NCBI GenBank assembly: GCA_017848855.1
Contig: JAFIHF010000008.1
Span: 1-64,000, forward strand
Length of the DNA stretch: 64,000 bases
From: Rhodanobacter denitrificans
GTDB lineage: Bacteria > Pseudomonadota > Gammaproteobacteria > Xanthomonadales > Rhodanobacteraceae
Direction: 5' to 3'
The position numbers were made by a program, and so were the translations under genes. This document shows positions 37,353 to 46,552 of this stretch, piece after piece (position 1 is the first letter of the stretch; each line of letters starts with the position of its first letter). The notes beneath the pieces were generated by a model. That model made no database searches and was not told where the DNA came from. It saw nothing but the letters and a program-made list of their open reading frames with translations.

Positions 37353-38324
37353 GTGGAATTCCGCCTGATCGACCGCATCCGCGAACGCACCGCCCAGCCG
37401 CGCGACGACGTGCGTCTGGGCATCGGCGACGATGCCGCGCTGCTGGCGGTGCCGGCCGGCATGGAGCTGGCGGTGGCGGTGGACACCATGGTCGAGGGCG
37501 TGCATTTCCTGCCCGGCCAGGCGGCGTTCGACCTTGGCTGGAAATCGCTGGCGGTGAACCTCTCCGACCTCGCCGCCATGGGCGCGGAGCCGGCGTGGGC
37601 GCTGCTGGCGCTGACCCTGCCGACCGCGCAAAGCGCGCAGGCGCGTGCCGACTTCGTCGATGGTTTTGCCGACGGCTTTGCCGCGCTGGCGCGCGAACAT
37701 CGCGTGGCGCTGGTGGGGGGCGACACCACGGGCGGGCCGCTGGCGATGAGCGTGACCGTGCACGGTTTCGTGCCGCCGGGGCGGGCGCTGACGCGCGCCG
37801 GCGCCAGGCCGGGCGATGCGGTGCTGGTCACCGGCACGCTGGGCGATGCGGTGGCCGCGCTGCATCTGCTGCGCACGGAAACGGCGAGCGGGAGCGACGC
37901 GCCGCTGCTTGCGCGCATGCATCGGCCCACGCCGCGCGTGGCGGCAGGCCTTGCGCTGCGCGGTCGCGCGCATGCCTGCCAGGATATTTCCGATGGCCTC
38001 GTGGCCGACCTTGGCCACATCTGCGCCGCCAGTGGCGTGGCGGCCGAGATCGACGCGGATGCGCTGCCGCGTTCGCCGGCGCTGGTCGCCCGCTTCGGTG
38101 CGGCTGCCGCGCGCGATTTCGCGCTGGACTGCGGCGACGATTACGAGCTGGTGTTCACTGCGCCGGAAGCCGACGTGGCCGGCATCGTCGACGCGTTGGC
38201 GCGGCTGGGCTGCGGCGCCACGCGCATCGGCCGCATCGTGGCGGGCGAGGGCGTGCGCGTGCGCGATGCGGATGGCCACTGGCTGGAGCCGGCGCATCGA
38301 GGCTGGGATCATTTCCCAACGTAG
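37353..38324 (+). CDS. thiL: Thiamine-monophosphate kinase
   Basis: 323 residues from a GTG start (VEFRLIDRIRERTAQPRDDV). Conserved GIGDDAALL, AVDTMVEGVHF, VNLSDLAAMGAEP, VGGDTTGGPLAMSVT and CQDISDGLVADLGH identify ThiL, which makes thiamine diphosphate with ATP and Mg2+. Fifteen bases after the acetyltransferase gene. Confidence 0.95.
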   Translation: MEFRLIDRIRERTAQPRDDVRLGIGDDAALLAVPAGMELAVAVDTMVEGVHFLPGQAAFDLGWKSLAVNLSDLAAMGAEPAWALLALTLPTAQSAQARADFVDGFADGFAALAREHRVALVGGDTTGGPLAMSVTVHGFVPPGRALTRAGARPGDAVLVTGTLGDAVAALHLLRTETASGSDAPLLARMHRPTPRVAAGLALRGRAHACQDISDGLVADLGHICAASGVAAEIDADALPRSPALVARFGAAAARDFALDCGDDYELVFTAPEADVAGIVDALARLGCGATRIGRIVAGEGVRVRDADGHWLEPAHRGWDHFPT

Positions 38325-38340
38325 CGTGGATCGGATGTAG

Positions 38341-38386
38341 GTCGGGCTTCAGCCCGACATCCCGCCAAGTCGGGCTGAAGCCCGAC
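38341..38386. repeat. GTCGGGCTTCAGCCCGAC repeat pair
   Basis: Two 18-base units (38341-38358 and 38369-38386) are exact inverted copies of each other, and each is nearly self-complementary. A dispersed intergenic repeat of a type often seen in these bacteria. It lies between thiL and pgpA and may end part of the transcripts. Confidence 0.65.
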
Positions 38387-38421
38387 CCACGCTCGGTTCA
38401 CATGCACGTTTTGGACGCCTC

Positions 38422-38931
38422 ATGACCGCTTCCGCCGAACGCAAGACGCTGACCCCCGCACAACGCCGCGCGCTGCTCGCCACGCCCGCGGGCTGGATCG
38501 CCTGCGGCTTGGGTTCGGGACTCGCGCCGGTGGCGCAGGGCACGTTCGGCTCGCTGGCGGCGATCCTGCCGTGGTTGCTGTTGCGCGAGCTGTCGCTGCC
38601 CGCGAACCTGGCAGTCATCGTGCTGGGCTTCCTGCTCGGCGTGTGGGCTTGCGACGCGGCCAGCCGCGCGCTGGGCGTGGACGACCACCGTGCGCTGGTG
38701 TGGGACGAATTCGTCGGCCAGTGGATCGCGCTGCTGCCCGCGCTGCTCGCGCCGTGGTGGGCCGCCGCCCTCGGCTTCGCGCTGTTCCGCCTGTTCGACG
38801 TGTGGAAGCCGTGGCCGATCCGCGTGTTCGACCGCCGCCTGCACGGCGGCTTGGGCGTGATGGTGGACGACGCGATCGCCGGCGTGTTCGCCGCGGTGGT
38901 GCTGGGCGCCGCGCTGCATTTCCTGCGCTGA
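38422..38931 (+). CDS. pgpA: Phosphatidylglycerophosphatase A
   Basis: 169 residues with four hydrophobic segments. GLGSGLAPVAQGTFGSLAAI and DDHRALVWDEFVGQWIAL are PgpA hallmarks, with FRLFDVWKPWPIRVFDRR. It dephosphorylates phosphatidylglycerophosphate in the inner membrane. Last gene of the ribH-nusB-thiL-pgpA cluster. Confidence 0.94.
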   Translation: MTASAERKTLTPAQRRALLATPAGWIACGLGSGLAPVAQGTFGSLAAILPWLLLRELSLPANLAVIVLGFLLGVWACDAASRALGVDDHRALVWDEFVGQWIALLPALLAPWWAAALGFALFRLFDVWKPWPIRVFDRRLHGGLGVMVDDAIAGVFAAVVLGAALHFLR

Positions 38932-39012
38932 TTGGCGCAGGGCGGCTTGCATTCGCCGCCATCGCAGCGACAGCATGGCGGATCGTTTTCGCGCCTTGCG
39001 CAGGAGCCTGCC

Positions 39013-39981
39013 ATGCAATACCGCCGCCTCGGCCGTTCCGGCCTGCAACTTTCCGCGCTGTCCTTCGGCGCCTGGGCCACGTTCGGCAAGAGCGTGGATC
39101 GTTCGCTGGCGCGCGAGCTGCTGGCGCTGGCCTGGGATCGCGGCGTCAACTACTTCGACAACGCCGAAACCTACGGCGAGGGCGCGGCCGAGTCGCTGAT
39201 GGGCGACGTGCTGGCCGACCTGCGCCTGCCGCGCGACAGCTGGTGCGTGTCGAGCAAGGTGTACTTCGGCGCGTACGACAAACCCCGGCCCACCCAGCGC
39301 GGCCTCTCGCGCAAGCACGTGGTCGAGGCCTGCCACCAGGCCATGCAGCGCCTGCGCGTGGATTACCTCGACCTCTATTTCTGCCACCGGCCCGATCCGG
39401 AGACGCCGATCGCGGAAACCGTGGCGGCGATGGACATGCTGGTGCGCCAGGGCAAGGTGCTGTACTGGGGCACCAGCGAGTGGCCGGCGGAGGCGATCGT
39501 CGAGGCGCAGCGCGTGGCGGCGGAAAACCACCTGACCGCGCCGGCGATGGAGCAGCCGCAGTACAACCTGCTGCACCGCGAGCGGGTCGAGGTGGAGTAC
39601 GCGCCGCTGTACGCGGCCTACGGCATGGGCACCACGATCTGGTCGCCGCTGGCCTCGGGCCTGCTCAGCGGCAAGTACGACGACGGCGTGCCGGCCGGCT
39701 CGCGGCTGGCGCATCCCGATTACGCCTGGTTGCGCGAAAGCGTGTTGGGCGAACACGGCGAGCGCGTGGCGAAGGCGCGCCAGCTGAAACCCATCGCCGA
39801 AGAGCTGGGCTGCAGCAGCGCGCAACTGGCGATCGCCTGGTGCCTCGCCAACCCGCATGTCTCCACGGTGATGCTGGGCGCGAGCCGGCTCGCGCAACTG
39901 GAGCAGAACCTCGGCGCGCTCGACGTGCTGCCGAAGCTGGACGCGGCGGTGCTGCAGCGGATCGGGCAGGCCGTGGCCTGA
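39013..39981 (+). CDS. Aldo/keto reductase, Kv-beta-like
   Basis: 322 residues, MQYRRLGRSGLQLSALSFGA. The catalytic tyrosine is in NAETYGEGAAESLMG, lysine in CVSSKVYFG and histidine in LYFCHRPDP. The later WSPLASGLLSGKYD and VMLGASRLAQLEQNLG bind NADPH. Closest in pattern to the voltage-gated potassium channel beta-subunit branch; substrate unknown. AGGAG lies 7 bases upstream. Confidence 0.9.
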   Translation: MQYRRLGRSGLQLSALSFGAWATFGKSVDRSLARELLALAWDRGVNYFDNAETYGEGAAESLMGDVLADLRLPRDSWCVSSKVYFGAYDKPRPTQRGLSRKHVVEACHQAMQRLRVDYLDLYFCHRPDPETPIAETVAAMDMLVRQGKVLYWGTSEWPAEAIVEAQRVAAENHLTAPAMEQPQYNLLHRERVEVEYAPLYAAYGMGTTIWSPLASGLLSGKYDDGVPAGSRLAHPDYAWLRESVLGEHGERVAKARQLKPIAEELGCSSAQLAIAWCLANPHVSTVMLGASRLAQLEQNLGALDVLPKLDAAVLQRIGQAVA

Positions 39982-39994
39982 GCCAGGGCGCGAC

Positions 39995-40014
39995 GGCGGC
40001 CATCGCTGGCCGCC
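39995..40014 (+). terminator. Hairpin after the aldo/keto reductase gene
   Basis: GGCGGCCA (39995-40002) pairs with TGGCCGCC (40007-40014) around a 4-base loop, 13 bases after the stop, with flanking GCGC pairing. It has no T-run. It separates the reductase from the sigma-54 region. Confidence 0.45.
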
Positions 40015-40049
40015 TGCGCGCAGCGATCGGCTGATCCGCCGCCGCGTCC

Positions 40050-40079
40050 GCTGTCCGCACACTGTCCGCGGACACTGTT
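40050..40079 (+). promoter_or_regulatory. Candidate activator site upstream of the sigma-54 promoter
   Basis: A perfect 12-base palindrome, TGTCCGCGGACA (40063-40074), is preceded by another CTGTCCGC half-site (about 40050-40058). A further ACTGTCCGCGG lies after the promoter near 40176. The sites are about 70-100 bases upstream of the -24/-12 element, the normal range for an NtrC-type activator. Confidence 0.55.
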
Positions 40080-40140
40080 CTCCCACGGCGGCGTGAGCGC
40101 AAGTCACGGATATCGCGCGTGTTTTTTCGGCACGCCCAGC

Positions 40141-40156
40141 TGGCACGCAGCTTGCT
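40141..40156 (+). promoter_or_regulatory. Sigma-54 promoter of the transporter array
   Basis: TGGCACGCAGCTTGCT matches the sigma-54 (RpoN) consensus TGGCACG-N4-TTGCW, with the GG and GC doublets 10 bases apart. A start near 40167 would give a leader of about 35 bases to the adaptor gene. Sigma-54 promoters need an AAA+ activator; a response regulator gene begins at 63585. Confidence 0.8.
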
Positions 40157-40200
40157 GAGCTAAGTGCAAAGCCGCACTGTCCGCGGCCGGGGAATGCACG

Positions 40201-41472
40201 ATGATCCGCGACACGTCCGCACAAGACCGCCTGGTCGAGGTGAAGCCCAACCGCAAGCGCCGCCTGCTGTTCATTGGCGGCGGCGTGGCGCTGCTGGTGG
40301 CGCTGGCGATCGCCATGCCCGGCATCCTGCGCCTGTTCTCCGCCGACGCTTCGGTGAGCGCGTCGCGGCTGGCCTTCGCCACCGTCGAGCGCGGGCCGTT
40401 CGTGCGCGACATCGCCGCCGAGGGCAAGGTGGTGGCGGCGAACAGCCCCACGCTCTACGCCACCTACGGTGGCGCGGTGGTGCTCAAGGTGCACGCCGGC
40501 GACGCGGTGAAGAAGGGCCAGGTGCTGGCGGTGGTCGACAGCCCCGAGCTGCGCAACAAGCTGGCGCAGGAACAGAGCAACGCCGACGGCATGAAGGTGG
40601 CCTGGGAGCGCGCGCAGATCGACGCGCGCAAGCAGGGCGCGCAGTTGCAGGAGGCGTACGAGAACGCGCACATCGACGAGCAGACCGCCGCGCGCAACCT
40701 CGACCGCTACCAGACCGCGTTCGCCAAGGGCGCGGTGTCCAGCATGGACGTGGACAAGGCCAAGGACGCGCTGGAAAAGGCGCAGATCGCCAGCCGCCAG
40801 GCCAAGTCCAACCTCGGCCTGGACAAGGACAGCTCGAACTTCGACATCCAGGCGAAGAAGCTCGCCTACGAGCGCCAGCAACTGCTGGTGCAGGATCTGC
40901 AGCGCCAGGTGGACGACTTGAACGTCAAGTCGCCGGTGGACGGCCAGGTCGGCCAGCTGTTCGTCGCGCCGGTGGCCACGGTGGCGAAGGACGCGCAACT
41001 GCTCAGCGTGGTCGACCTCACCGCGCTGGAAGTGGAAGTGAAGGTGCCGGAGAGCTTCGCCCGCGACCTCGCGATCGGCATGACCGGCGAGATCAGCGGC
41101 AACGGCAACACCTGGAAGGGCCTGGTCAGCGCGATCTCGCCCGAAGTGGTGAACGGCGAAGTGGCCGCCCGCGTGCGCTTCGAGGGCGAAACGCCCAAGC
41201 AGTTGCGCCAGAACCAGCGTCTGTCCGTGCGCATCCTGCTCGACAAGCGCGACAACGTGCTCACCGTGCAGCGCGGCTCCTTCGTCGACGAATCCGGCGG
41301 CGCGTACGCCTACGTGGTCCGGGACGGCATCGCCACCAAGACCCCGATCCGCGTGGGCGTCTCCAGCATCGACAAGGTGGAGATCCTGCAGGGCCTGAAG
41401 GAAGGCGACCGCATCGTGATCTCCGGCACCGACAGCTTCAAGGGCGCGCAGACGGTAGCTATCGCGCGTTGA
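40201..41472 (+). CDS. Periplasmic adaptor (HlyD/MacA-like membrane fusion protein)
   Basis: 423 residues. Membrane anchor (about 22-45), then a lipoyl-like half (VHAGDAVKKGQVLAVVDSPE), a long alpha-helical hairpin (about 115-235, rich in Gln, Ala and Lys), the second lipoyl half (VKSPVDGQVGQLFVAPVATV) and a beta-barrel. It would link an inner-membrane ABC transporter to an outer-membrane channel; no TolC-like gene is in the window. First gene after the sigma-54 promoter. Confidence 0.92.
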   Translation: MIRDTSAQDRLVEVKPNRKRRLLFIGGGVALLVALAIAMPGILRLFSADASVSASRLAFATVERGPFVRDIAAEGKVVAANSPTLYATYGGAVVLKVHAGDAVKKGQVLAVVDSPELRNKLAQEQSNADGMKVAWERAQIDARKQGAQLQEAYENAHIDEQTAARNLDRYQTAFAKGAVSSMDVDKAKDALEKAQIASRQAKSNLGLDKDSSNFDIQAKKLAYERQQLLVQDLQRQVDDLNVKSPVDGQVGQLFVAPVATVAKDAQLLSVVDLTALEVEVKVPESFARDLAIGMTGEISGNGNTWKGLVSAISPEVVNGEVAARVRFEGETPKQLRQNQRLSVRILLDKRDNVLTVQRGSFVDESGGAYAYVVRDGIATKTPIRVGVSSIDKVEILQGLKEGDRIVISGTDSFKGAQTVAIAR

Positions 41473-41700
41473 CAGATTTCCCTTCCCCCTCCGGGGGAAG
41501 GTGCCCACCTGCAGGCGCAGGAAGCGCCTGCGGAACAGCGAAGCTGGCCCCGCAGGGGTGAGCGACAGGGATGGAGCGAATACAGGGCGGATGGGGGTAC
41601 GGGCGGAGCGAAACATTCGCCTTGGCCGAACACTCACCCCAACCCCTCTCCCGGCGGGAGAGGGGCTCCAAGAACCACCACCACCGAAGGACGCACAACC
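41473..41700 (+). repeat. Hairpin-rich spacer between adaptor and ATPase genes
   Basis: 228 bases without a gene. It contains CTTCCCCCTCCGGGGGAAG at the start, GCAGGCGCAGGAAGCGCCTGC in the middle and CCTCTCCCGGCGGGAGAGG near the end. The last resembles the spacers within the permease array. These could tune expression of genes after the adaptor. Confidence 0.55.
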
Positions 41701-42420
41701 ATGCTGAAGATGACCCACCTGTCCAAGGTCTACCGCACCGAAGTGGTGGAGACCTACGCGCTGCGCGATTTCAACATCGACGTGAAGGAGGGCGAGTTCG
41801 TCGCCGTCACCGGGCCGTCCGGTTCGGGCAAGACCACCTTCCTCACCATCGCCGGCCTGCTCGAAACCTTCACCGGCGGCGAGTACCACCTCGACGGCAT
41901 CGAGGTGAGCAACTTGAACGACAACGCACGCTCGAAGATCCGCAACGAGAAGATCGGCTTCATCTTCCAGGCGTTCAACCTGATCCCCGACCTCAACGTG
42001 TTCGACAACGTGGAAGTGCCGCTGCGCTACCGCGGCATGAAGGCGCCCGAGCGCAAGCAGCGCATCATGGACGCGCTGGAGCGCGTGGGCCTGGCCTCGC
42101 GCTACAAGCACTACCCGGCCGAACTCTCCGGCGGCCAGCAGCAGCGCGTGGCGATCGCCCGCGCGCTGGCCGGCAGCCCGCGCCTGCTGCTCGCCGACGA
42201 ACCCACCGGCAACCTGGACACGCAGATGGCCCGCGGCGTGCTGGAGCTGCTGGAGGAGATCCACCGCGACGGCGCCACCATCGTGATGGTGACCCACGAC
42301 CCCGAGCTCGCCGCGCGCGCGCAGCGCAACGTGCACATCATCGACGGCCAGGTGGTGGATCTCTCGGTGGACCCGCGCTTCCACGCCGCGCACCACGCCG
42401 CCAGCGAGGCGCACGGTTGA
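41701..42420 (+). CDS. ABC transporter ATPase (LolD/MacB type)
   Basis: 239 residues. Walker A GPSGSGKT (about 37-44), Q-loop IFQAFNLIPDLNV, signature LSGGQQQRVAIARA, Walker B RLLLADEPTGNLD and H-loop VMVTHDPELA. The TGNLD sequence is typical of the LolD/MacB/FtsE group, which powers mechanotransmission rather than simple transport. It is the only ATPase gene here for fourteen permeases. Confidence 0.95.
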   Translation: MLKMTHLSKVYRTEVVETYALRDFNIDVKEGEFVAVTGPSGSGKTTFLTIAGLLETFTGGEYHLDGIEVSNLNDNARSKIRNEKIGFIFQAFNLIPDLNVFDNVEVPLRYRGMKAPERKQRIMDALERVGLASRYKHYPAELSGGQQQRVAIARALAGSPRLLLADEPTGNLDTQMARGVLELLEEIHRDGATIVMVTHDPELAARAQRNVHIIDGQVVDLSVDPRFHAAHHAASEAHG

Positions 42421-42563
42421 GGCCTGAAAGCCCTCTCCCCCGGCTGTGCCGGGGGAGAGGGCTGGGTGAGGGGGCTGTTCGCGCGCAAAAAACACTCCCT
42501 CACCCCAACCCTCTCCCCCAATGCTGTTGGGGGAGAGGGCGCCAACCACCACCCGAGATCACG
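42421..42563 (+). repeat. Double hairpin spacer before permease A1
   Basis: Two strong hairpins: CCCTCTCCCCCGGC with GCCGGGGGAGAGGG near the start, and CCCTCTCCCCCAA with TTGGGGGAGAGGG near the end. The same two-hairpin layout recurs at 47955-48108. Confidence 0.6.
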
Positions 42564-43874
42564 ATGCTCGCCTACTACTTCCACCTCGGCCTGCGCAGCC
42601 TGCGCCGCAACCCCGCCCTCACCACGCTGATGGTGATGGCGGTCGGTTTCGGCGTGGCCGCGTCGATGATCACGTACTCCGTGTTCCGCGCGGTGTCGGG
42701 CAATCCGATCCCGGACAAGTCGGCGCAGCTGTTCATCCCGCAGATCGACGGCTGGGGCCCGCAGCAGAACCAGAAGGGCGAGCCGGCGGAAGCGCTGACT
42801 TACAACGACGCGATGGCGCTGCTGCGCGCGCACGAGGCGAAGCGCCAGACCATGCTGTATCCGGTGCAACTCGCGGTGTTGCCGGACGGCAAGCGCGACC
42901 TGCCGCTGAACGCGAGCGGCTACGCCGTGGGTAGCGATTTCTTCGCCATGTTCGAGGTGCCGTTCCGCTACGGCGGCGGCTGGAGCCTGCAGGACGACGA
43001 CGCGCGCGCCGCCGACGTGGTCATCAGCGGCGAGCTCAACCAGAAGCTGTTCGGCGGGGCCAACAGCGTGGGGCGCACGATCGACCTCGGTGGCCACGAC
43101 TACCGCGTGGTGGGCGTCGCCAGCCACTGGAACCCGCGCCCGCGTTTCTACGACCTGTTCAGTACCAGCGGTTTCGCCGACGAGCCGGACTTCTACCTGC
43201 CGTTCGCCCGCGCGCTGGATCTGCACATGTACACCGGCGGCCGCAACAGCTGCCGCGGCGAGCTGAGCTTCACCAACTGGACGGACTACACGCAGAGCAA
43301 CTGCGTGTGGATCACGCCGTGGGTGGAACTGGACACCCCCGCCGAAGTCGCGAGCTACCGCAGCTTCCTCACCCACTACGCCGCCGAGCAGCAGCGCGCC
43401 GGCCGCTTCAACTGGGCGCCGAACGTGCGCCTGCGCGACGTGGCGCAGTGGCTGGACCACGAGCGCGTGGTGCCGCCCGAAAGCCGCATCTCGCTGGCGG
43501 TGGCGCTGGGCTTCTTCCTGATCTGCCTGGTCAACACCATCGGCCTCTTGCTGGCGAAGTTCCTGCGCCGCAGCGGCGAAATCGGCGTGCGCCGCGCGCT
43601 GGGCGCCACGCGCCGGGAGATCTACACGCAATACCTGATCGAGGCGGGCACGGTGGGCCTGGCCGGCGGCGTGCTGGGCCTGCTGCTCACCGCGCTGGGC
43701 GTGGGCGGCGTGGGCGTGCTGTTCCCGCCGCAGATCGCGAAGCTGGCGCAGCTCGACGCCTCGCTGGTGGGGCTCACGCTGGCGGTGGCCATCGTCGCCA
43801 CCGTGCTGGCGGCGTTCTATCCGGCCTGGCGCGCGGCGCACGTGCAGCCGGCCTGGCAATTGAAGTCGAGCTGA
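42564..43874 (+). CDS. FtsX/MacB-type permease A1
   Basis: 436 residues, MLAYYFHLGLRSLRRNPALT. One membrane helix (20-40), a periplasmic MacB-type domain of about 270 residues, then three helices near the C-terminus. The domain holds the two-Cys loop (NSCRGE and SNCVW), NQKLFGGANSVG and HWNPRPRFYDL. The cytoplasmic segment SGEIGVRRALGATRREIY would contact the ATPase. Ends PAWQLKSS. Ten bases before its partner B1. Confidence 0.92.
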   Translation: MLAYYFHLGLRSLRRNPALTTLMVMAVGFGVAASMITYSVFRAVSGNPIPDKSAQLFIPQIDGWGPQQNQKGEPAEALTYNDAMALLRAHEAKRQTMLYPVQLAVLPDGKRDLPLNASGYAVGSDFFAMFEVPFRYGGGWSLQDDDARAADVVISGELNQKLFGGANSVGRTIDLGGHDYRVVGVASHWNPRPRFYDLFSTSGFADEPDFYLPFARALDLHMYTGGRNSCRGELSFTNWTDYTQSNCVWITPWVELDTPAEVASYRSFLTHYAAEQQRAGRFNWAPNVRLRDVAQWLDHERVVPPESRISLAVALGFFLICLVNTIGLLLAKFLRRSGEIGVRRALGATRREIYTQYLIEAGTVGLAGGVLGLLLTALGVGGVGVLFPPQIAKLAQLDASLVGLTLAVAIVATVLAAFYPAWRAAHVQPAWQLKSS

Positions 43875-43884
43875 GGAGAGGACG

Positions 43885-45123
43885 ATGAACCTGCCCATCC
43901 GCCCCATCCTCGTCGCGCTGCGCCGGCACAAGGCGGGCACCGTGCTGATCGCGCTGCAGATCGCGCTGACCCTGGCCATCGTGTGCAACGCGCTGTTCAT
44001 CATCCACGCGCGGCTGGCCAACCTGTCCGAAGCCAGCGGCGTGGACGAGCCCAACGTGTTCGTCATCAAGAACCAGTGGGCGGCCGAGCGGCCCACGGCG
44101 CAGGTGGATGCGCAGGTGCAGGCCGACCTGCTCGCGCTGCGGCAATTGCCCGCCGTGCGCGACGCCGCACCGGCCAGCGGCTACCCGCTGCAGGGCGGCG
44201 GCTGGGACAACCTGGTCACGCTGACGCCCGACCAGACCCATCCGATCACCGATTCGGCGGTGTACACCAGCGACGAGCATTTCATCGACACGCTCGGCGC
44301 GCGGCTGGTCGCGGGGCGCAACTTCCGCCCCGACGAAGTGATGGTGATGGGTACGCAGCAGTCGATCACCCCGCCCACGGTGATCGTGACCCGCGCGCTG
44401 GCCGACAAGCTGTTCCCCGGCGGCCACGCGTTGGGCAAGAGCTTCTACGCGATGGGCACCACGCCCAGCACCATCGTCGGCATCGTCGACCCGCTGCACC
44501 GGCAGGGCGTGAGCCAGTGGAACAAGGCCTATGCCGGGCAGGCGCTGATCTGGCCGCTGCGTGCGGACGATGCGCGCGGCATCTTCTACATCGTGCGCGC
44601 CAAGCCCGGCCAGCTCGCCGCCGCGATGCGCGAGGCGCCCAAGGCGCTGTATGCGCAGAGCCGCATGCGCATCATCGATCCGAAGGACGGCGTGCAGGAC
44701 TACGCCGCCATCCGCCACAAGGTCTACGACAGCGACCGCGGCATGGCGATCCTGATGGGCATCATCTGCGCCGTGCTGCTGGCGATCACCGCCGCGGGCA
44801 TCGTCGGCCTCACCAGCTTCTGGGTCGGCCAGCGGCGCAAGCAGATCGGCGTGCGCCGCGCGCTGGGCGCGCGCCAGCGCGACATCCTCGCCTACTTCCT
44901 CACCGAGAACTTCCTGATCAGCGCGGCGGGCGTGCTGCTCGGCGTCGTGCTGGCGGTCGCCTTCAACCTGTGGACGGTGACCCGCTTCGAGCTGGATCGC
45001 ATGTCGCTGGCCTATGTGGGCGTCGGCGTGCTCGTGCTGTTGCTGCTGGGGCAGGGCGCGACGTTCGCGCCGGCGCTGCGCGCCTCGCGCGTGTCGCCGG
45101 TGGAGGCGACGCGCAGCGTGTGA
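43885..45123 (+). CDS. FtsX/MacB-type permease B1
   Basis: 412 residues. Four helices around a periplasmic domain (about 45-285). TM1 has LTLAIVCNALFII; the coupling segment is KQIGVRRALGARQRDILAYF with a following TENFLI; it ends SRVSPVEATRSV, a slight variant of the usual PPVVATRSV tail. Follows A1 by 10 bases with GAGGAGAGG upstream. Confidence 0.92.
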   Translation: MNLPIRPILVALRRHKAGTVLIALQIALTLAIVCNALFIIHARLANLSEASGVDEPNVFVIKNQWAAERPTAQVDAQVQADLLALRQLPAVRDAAPASGYPLQGGGWDNLVTLTPDQTHPITDSAVYTSDEHFIDTLGARLVAGRNFRPDEVMVMGTQQSITPPTVIVTRALADKLFPGGHALGKSFYAMGTTPSTIVGIVDPLHRQGVSQWNKAYAGQALIWPLRADDARGIFYIVRAKPGQLAAAMREAPKALYAQSRMRIIDPKDGVQDYAAIRHKVYDSDRGMAILMGIICAVLLAITAAGIVGLTSFWVGQRRKQIGVRRALGARQRDILAYFLTENFLISAAGVLLGVVLAVAFNLWTVTRFELDRMSLAYVGVGVLVLLLLGQGATFAPALRASRVSPVEATRSV

Positions 45124-45181
45124 CTGCTTTGCTCCCCTCTCCCGCAAGCGGGCGAGGGGAGACCAATCACGGAGGCTTTGA
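45124..45181 (+). repeat. Hairpin spacer between pairs 1 and 2
   Basis: CCCCTCTCCCGC and GCGGGCGAGGGG pair around AA, just before the A2 start. The shortest of the inter-pair spacers (58 bases). Confidence 0.55.
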
Positions 45182-46498
45182 ATGTTTGCCTACTACATGG
45201 AACTGGCCCTGCGCAGCCTGAAGCGCAGCCCCGGCCTCACCACGCTGATGGTGCTGGCGATCGGCTTCGGCGTGGCCGCCTCGATGACTTCGTGGTCGGT
45301 GTTCCGCGCGGTGTCGGGCGACCCGATCCCGTGGAAGTCCGCGAAGCTGTTCGTGCCGCAGATCGACAACTGGGGATCGAACGGCCGCAGCAGCGACGGC
45401 GAGCCGCCGAACGCGATGGACTACGCCGATGCCATGGCGCTGATGCGCCAGCACCGCGCCAAGCTGCAGTCGGCGATGTACCAGATCTCGCCTTCGATCG
45501 TGCCCGCGGAAGCCTCCCGGCATCCGGTCAACGTCGGCGGGCATGCGGTGTACGGCGAGTTCTTCCCGATGCTGGACGTGCCGTTCAAGTACGGCAGCGG
45601 CTGGAGCGCCAGCGACGATGCCAACCGGGCGCAGGTGGTGGTGATCGGCAGCAAGCTCAACCAGAAGCTGTTCGGCGGCGCGAACAGCGTGGGCCGGAGT
45701 GTCAACATCGAGGGCCACGACTACCGCGTGGTGGGCGTGCTGGACCACTGGAACCCGCAGCCGCGCTACTACGACGTGGTCAACTCCGGCGGCTTCAACA
45801 GCCAGTCCGACGACGTGTTCCTGCCGTTCCAGACCGCCATCCAGGCGAACATCCAGAACGACGGCAACACCAACTGCTACGCGGTGCCCAAGGAACCCGG
45901 CTTCGTCGGCCTGCAGCACTCCGAGTGCGTGTGGATCGCTTTCATGGTGGAGCTGGACGACGCCGCGGCGGTGAGCGCGTACCGCAGCTACCTCGATGGC
46001 TACGCGAAGGAACAGCAGCAGGCCGGTCGCTTCGGCTGGGCGCCGAACAACCGCCTGCGCGACCTGCCGGCCTGGCTGGACAACCAGCACGTGGTGCCCA
46101 GCGACACCAAGGTGTCGCTGCTGGTGGCGCTGGGCCTCTTGCTGGTGTGCCTGGTCAACACCATCGGCCTCTTGCTGGCGAAGTTCCTGCGCCGCAGCGG
46201 CGAGATCGGCGTGCGCCGCGCGCTGGGCGCGCCGCGCCGCGCGATCTACCTGCAATTCCTCACCGAGGCCGGCATGGTCGGCGCGGCCGGCGGCGTGCTC
46301 GGCCTGCTGCTTACCTGCGCCGGCGTGGCCAGCGTGGGCTGGGTGATGCCCAAGGACATCGCCAGCCTCGCGCGGCTCGACGTCTCGCTGCTGGTGCTGA
46401 CCCTGCTGGTGGCGGTGCTCGCCACCATGCTGGCCGGCCTGTACCCCACCTGGCGCGCCTCGCGGGTGCAGCCGGCGTGGCAGCTCAAATCGAATTGA
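45182..46498 (+). CDS. FtsX/MacB-type permease A2
   Basis: 438 residues, MFAYYMELALRSLKRSPGLT. Very like A1 over the whole length, with NQKLFGGANSVGRS, DHWNPQPRYYDV, the Cys pair in NTNCYAV and SECVWI, and SGEIGVRRALGAPRRAIYLQ. Ends PAWQLKSN. A1 and A2 share more with each other than with later A-type members, suggesting a recent copy. Confidence 0.92.
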   Translation: MFAYYMELALRSLKRSPGLTTLMVLAIGFGVAASMTSWSVFRAVSGDPIPWKSAKLFVPQIDNWGSNGRSSDGEPPNAMDYADAMALMRQHRAKLQSAMYQISPSIVPAEASRHPVNVGGHAVYGEFFPMLDVPFKYGSGWSASDDANRAQVVVIGSKLNQKLFGGANSVGRSVNIEGHDYRVVGVLDHWNPQPRYYDVVNSGGFNSQSDDVFLPFQTAIQANIQNDGNTNCYAVPKEPGFVGLQHSECVWIAFMVELDDAAAVSAYRSYLDGYAKEQQQAGRFGWAPNNRLRDLPAWLDNQHVVPSDTKVSLLVALGLLLVCLVNTIGLLLAKFLRRSGEIGVRRALGAPRRAIYLQFLTEAGMVGAAGGVLGLLLTCAGVASVGWVMPKDIASLARLDVSLLVLTLLVAVLATMLAGLYPTWRASRVQPAWQLKSN

Positions 46499-46552
46499 GG
46501 CGAGCCATGTCGCATGTCGCTTTCCCGATTCGTCCTGTGCCATCGCCTTCCA

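Noticed and set aside
41473-41700. CRISPR-like repeats in spacers
   Set aside because: The palindromes are irregularly spaced and lack unique equal-length spacers; no cas genes are present.
38398-42552. 1384-codon minus-strand frame
   Set aside because: Shadow of pgpA, the aldo/keto reductase, adaptor and ATPase genes, all well supported on the plus strand.
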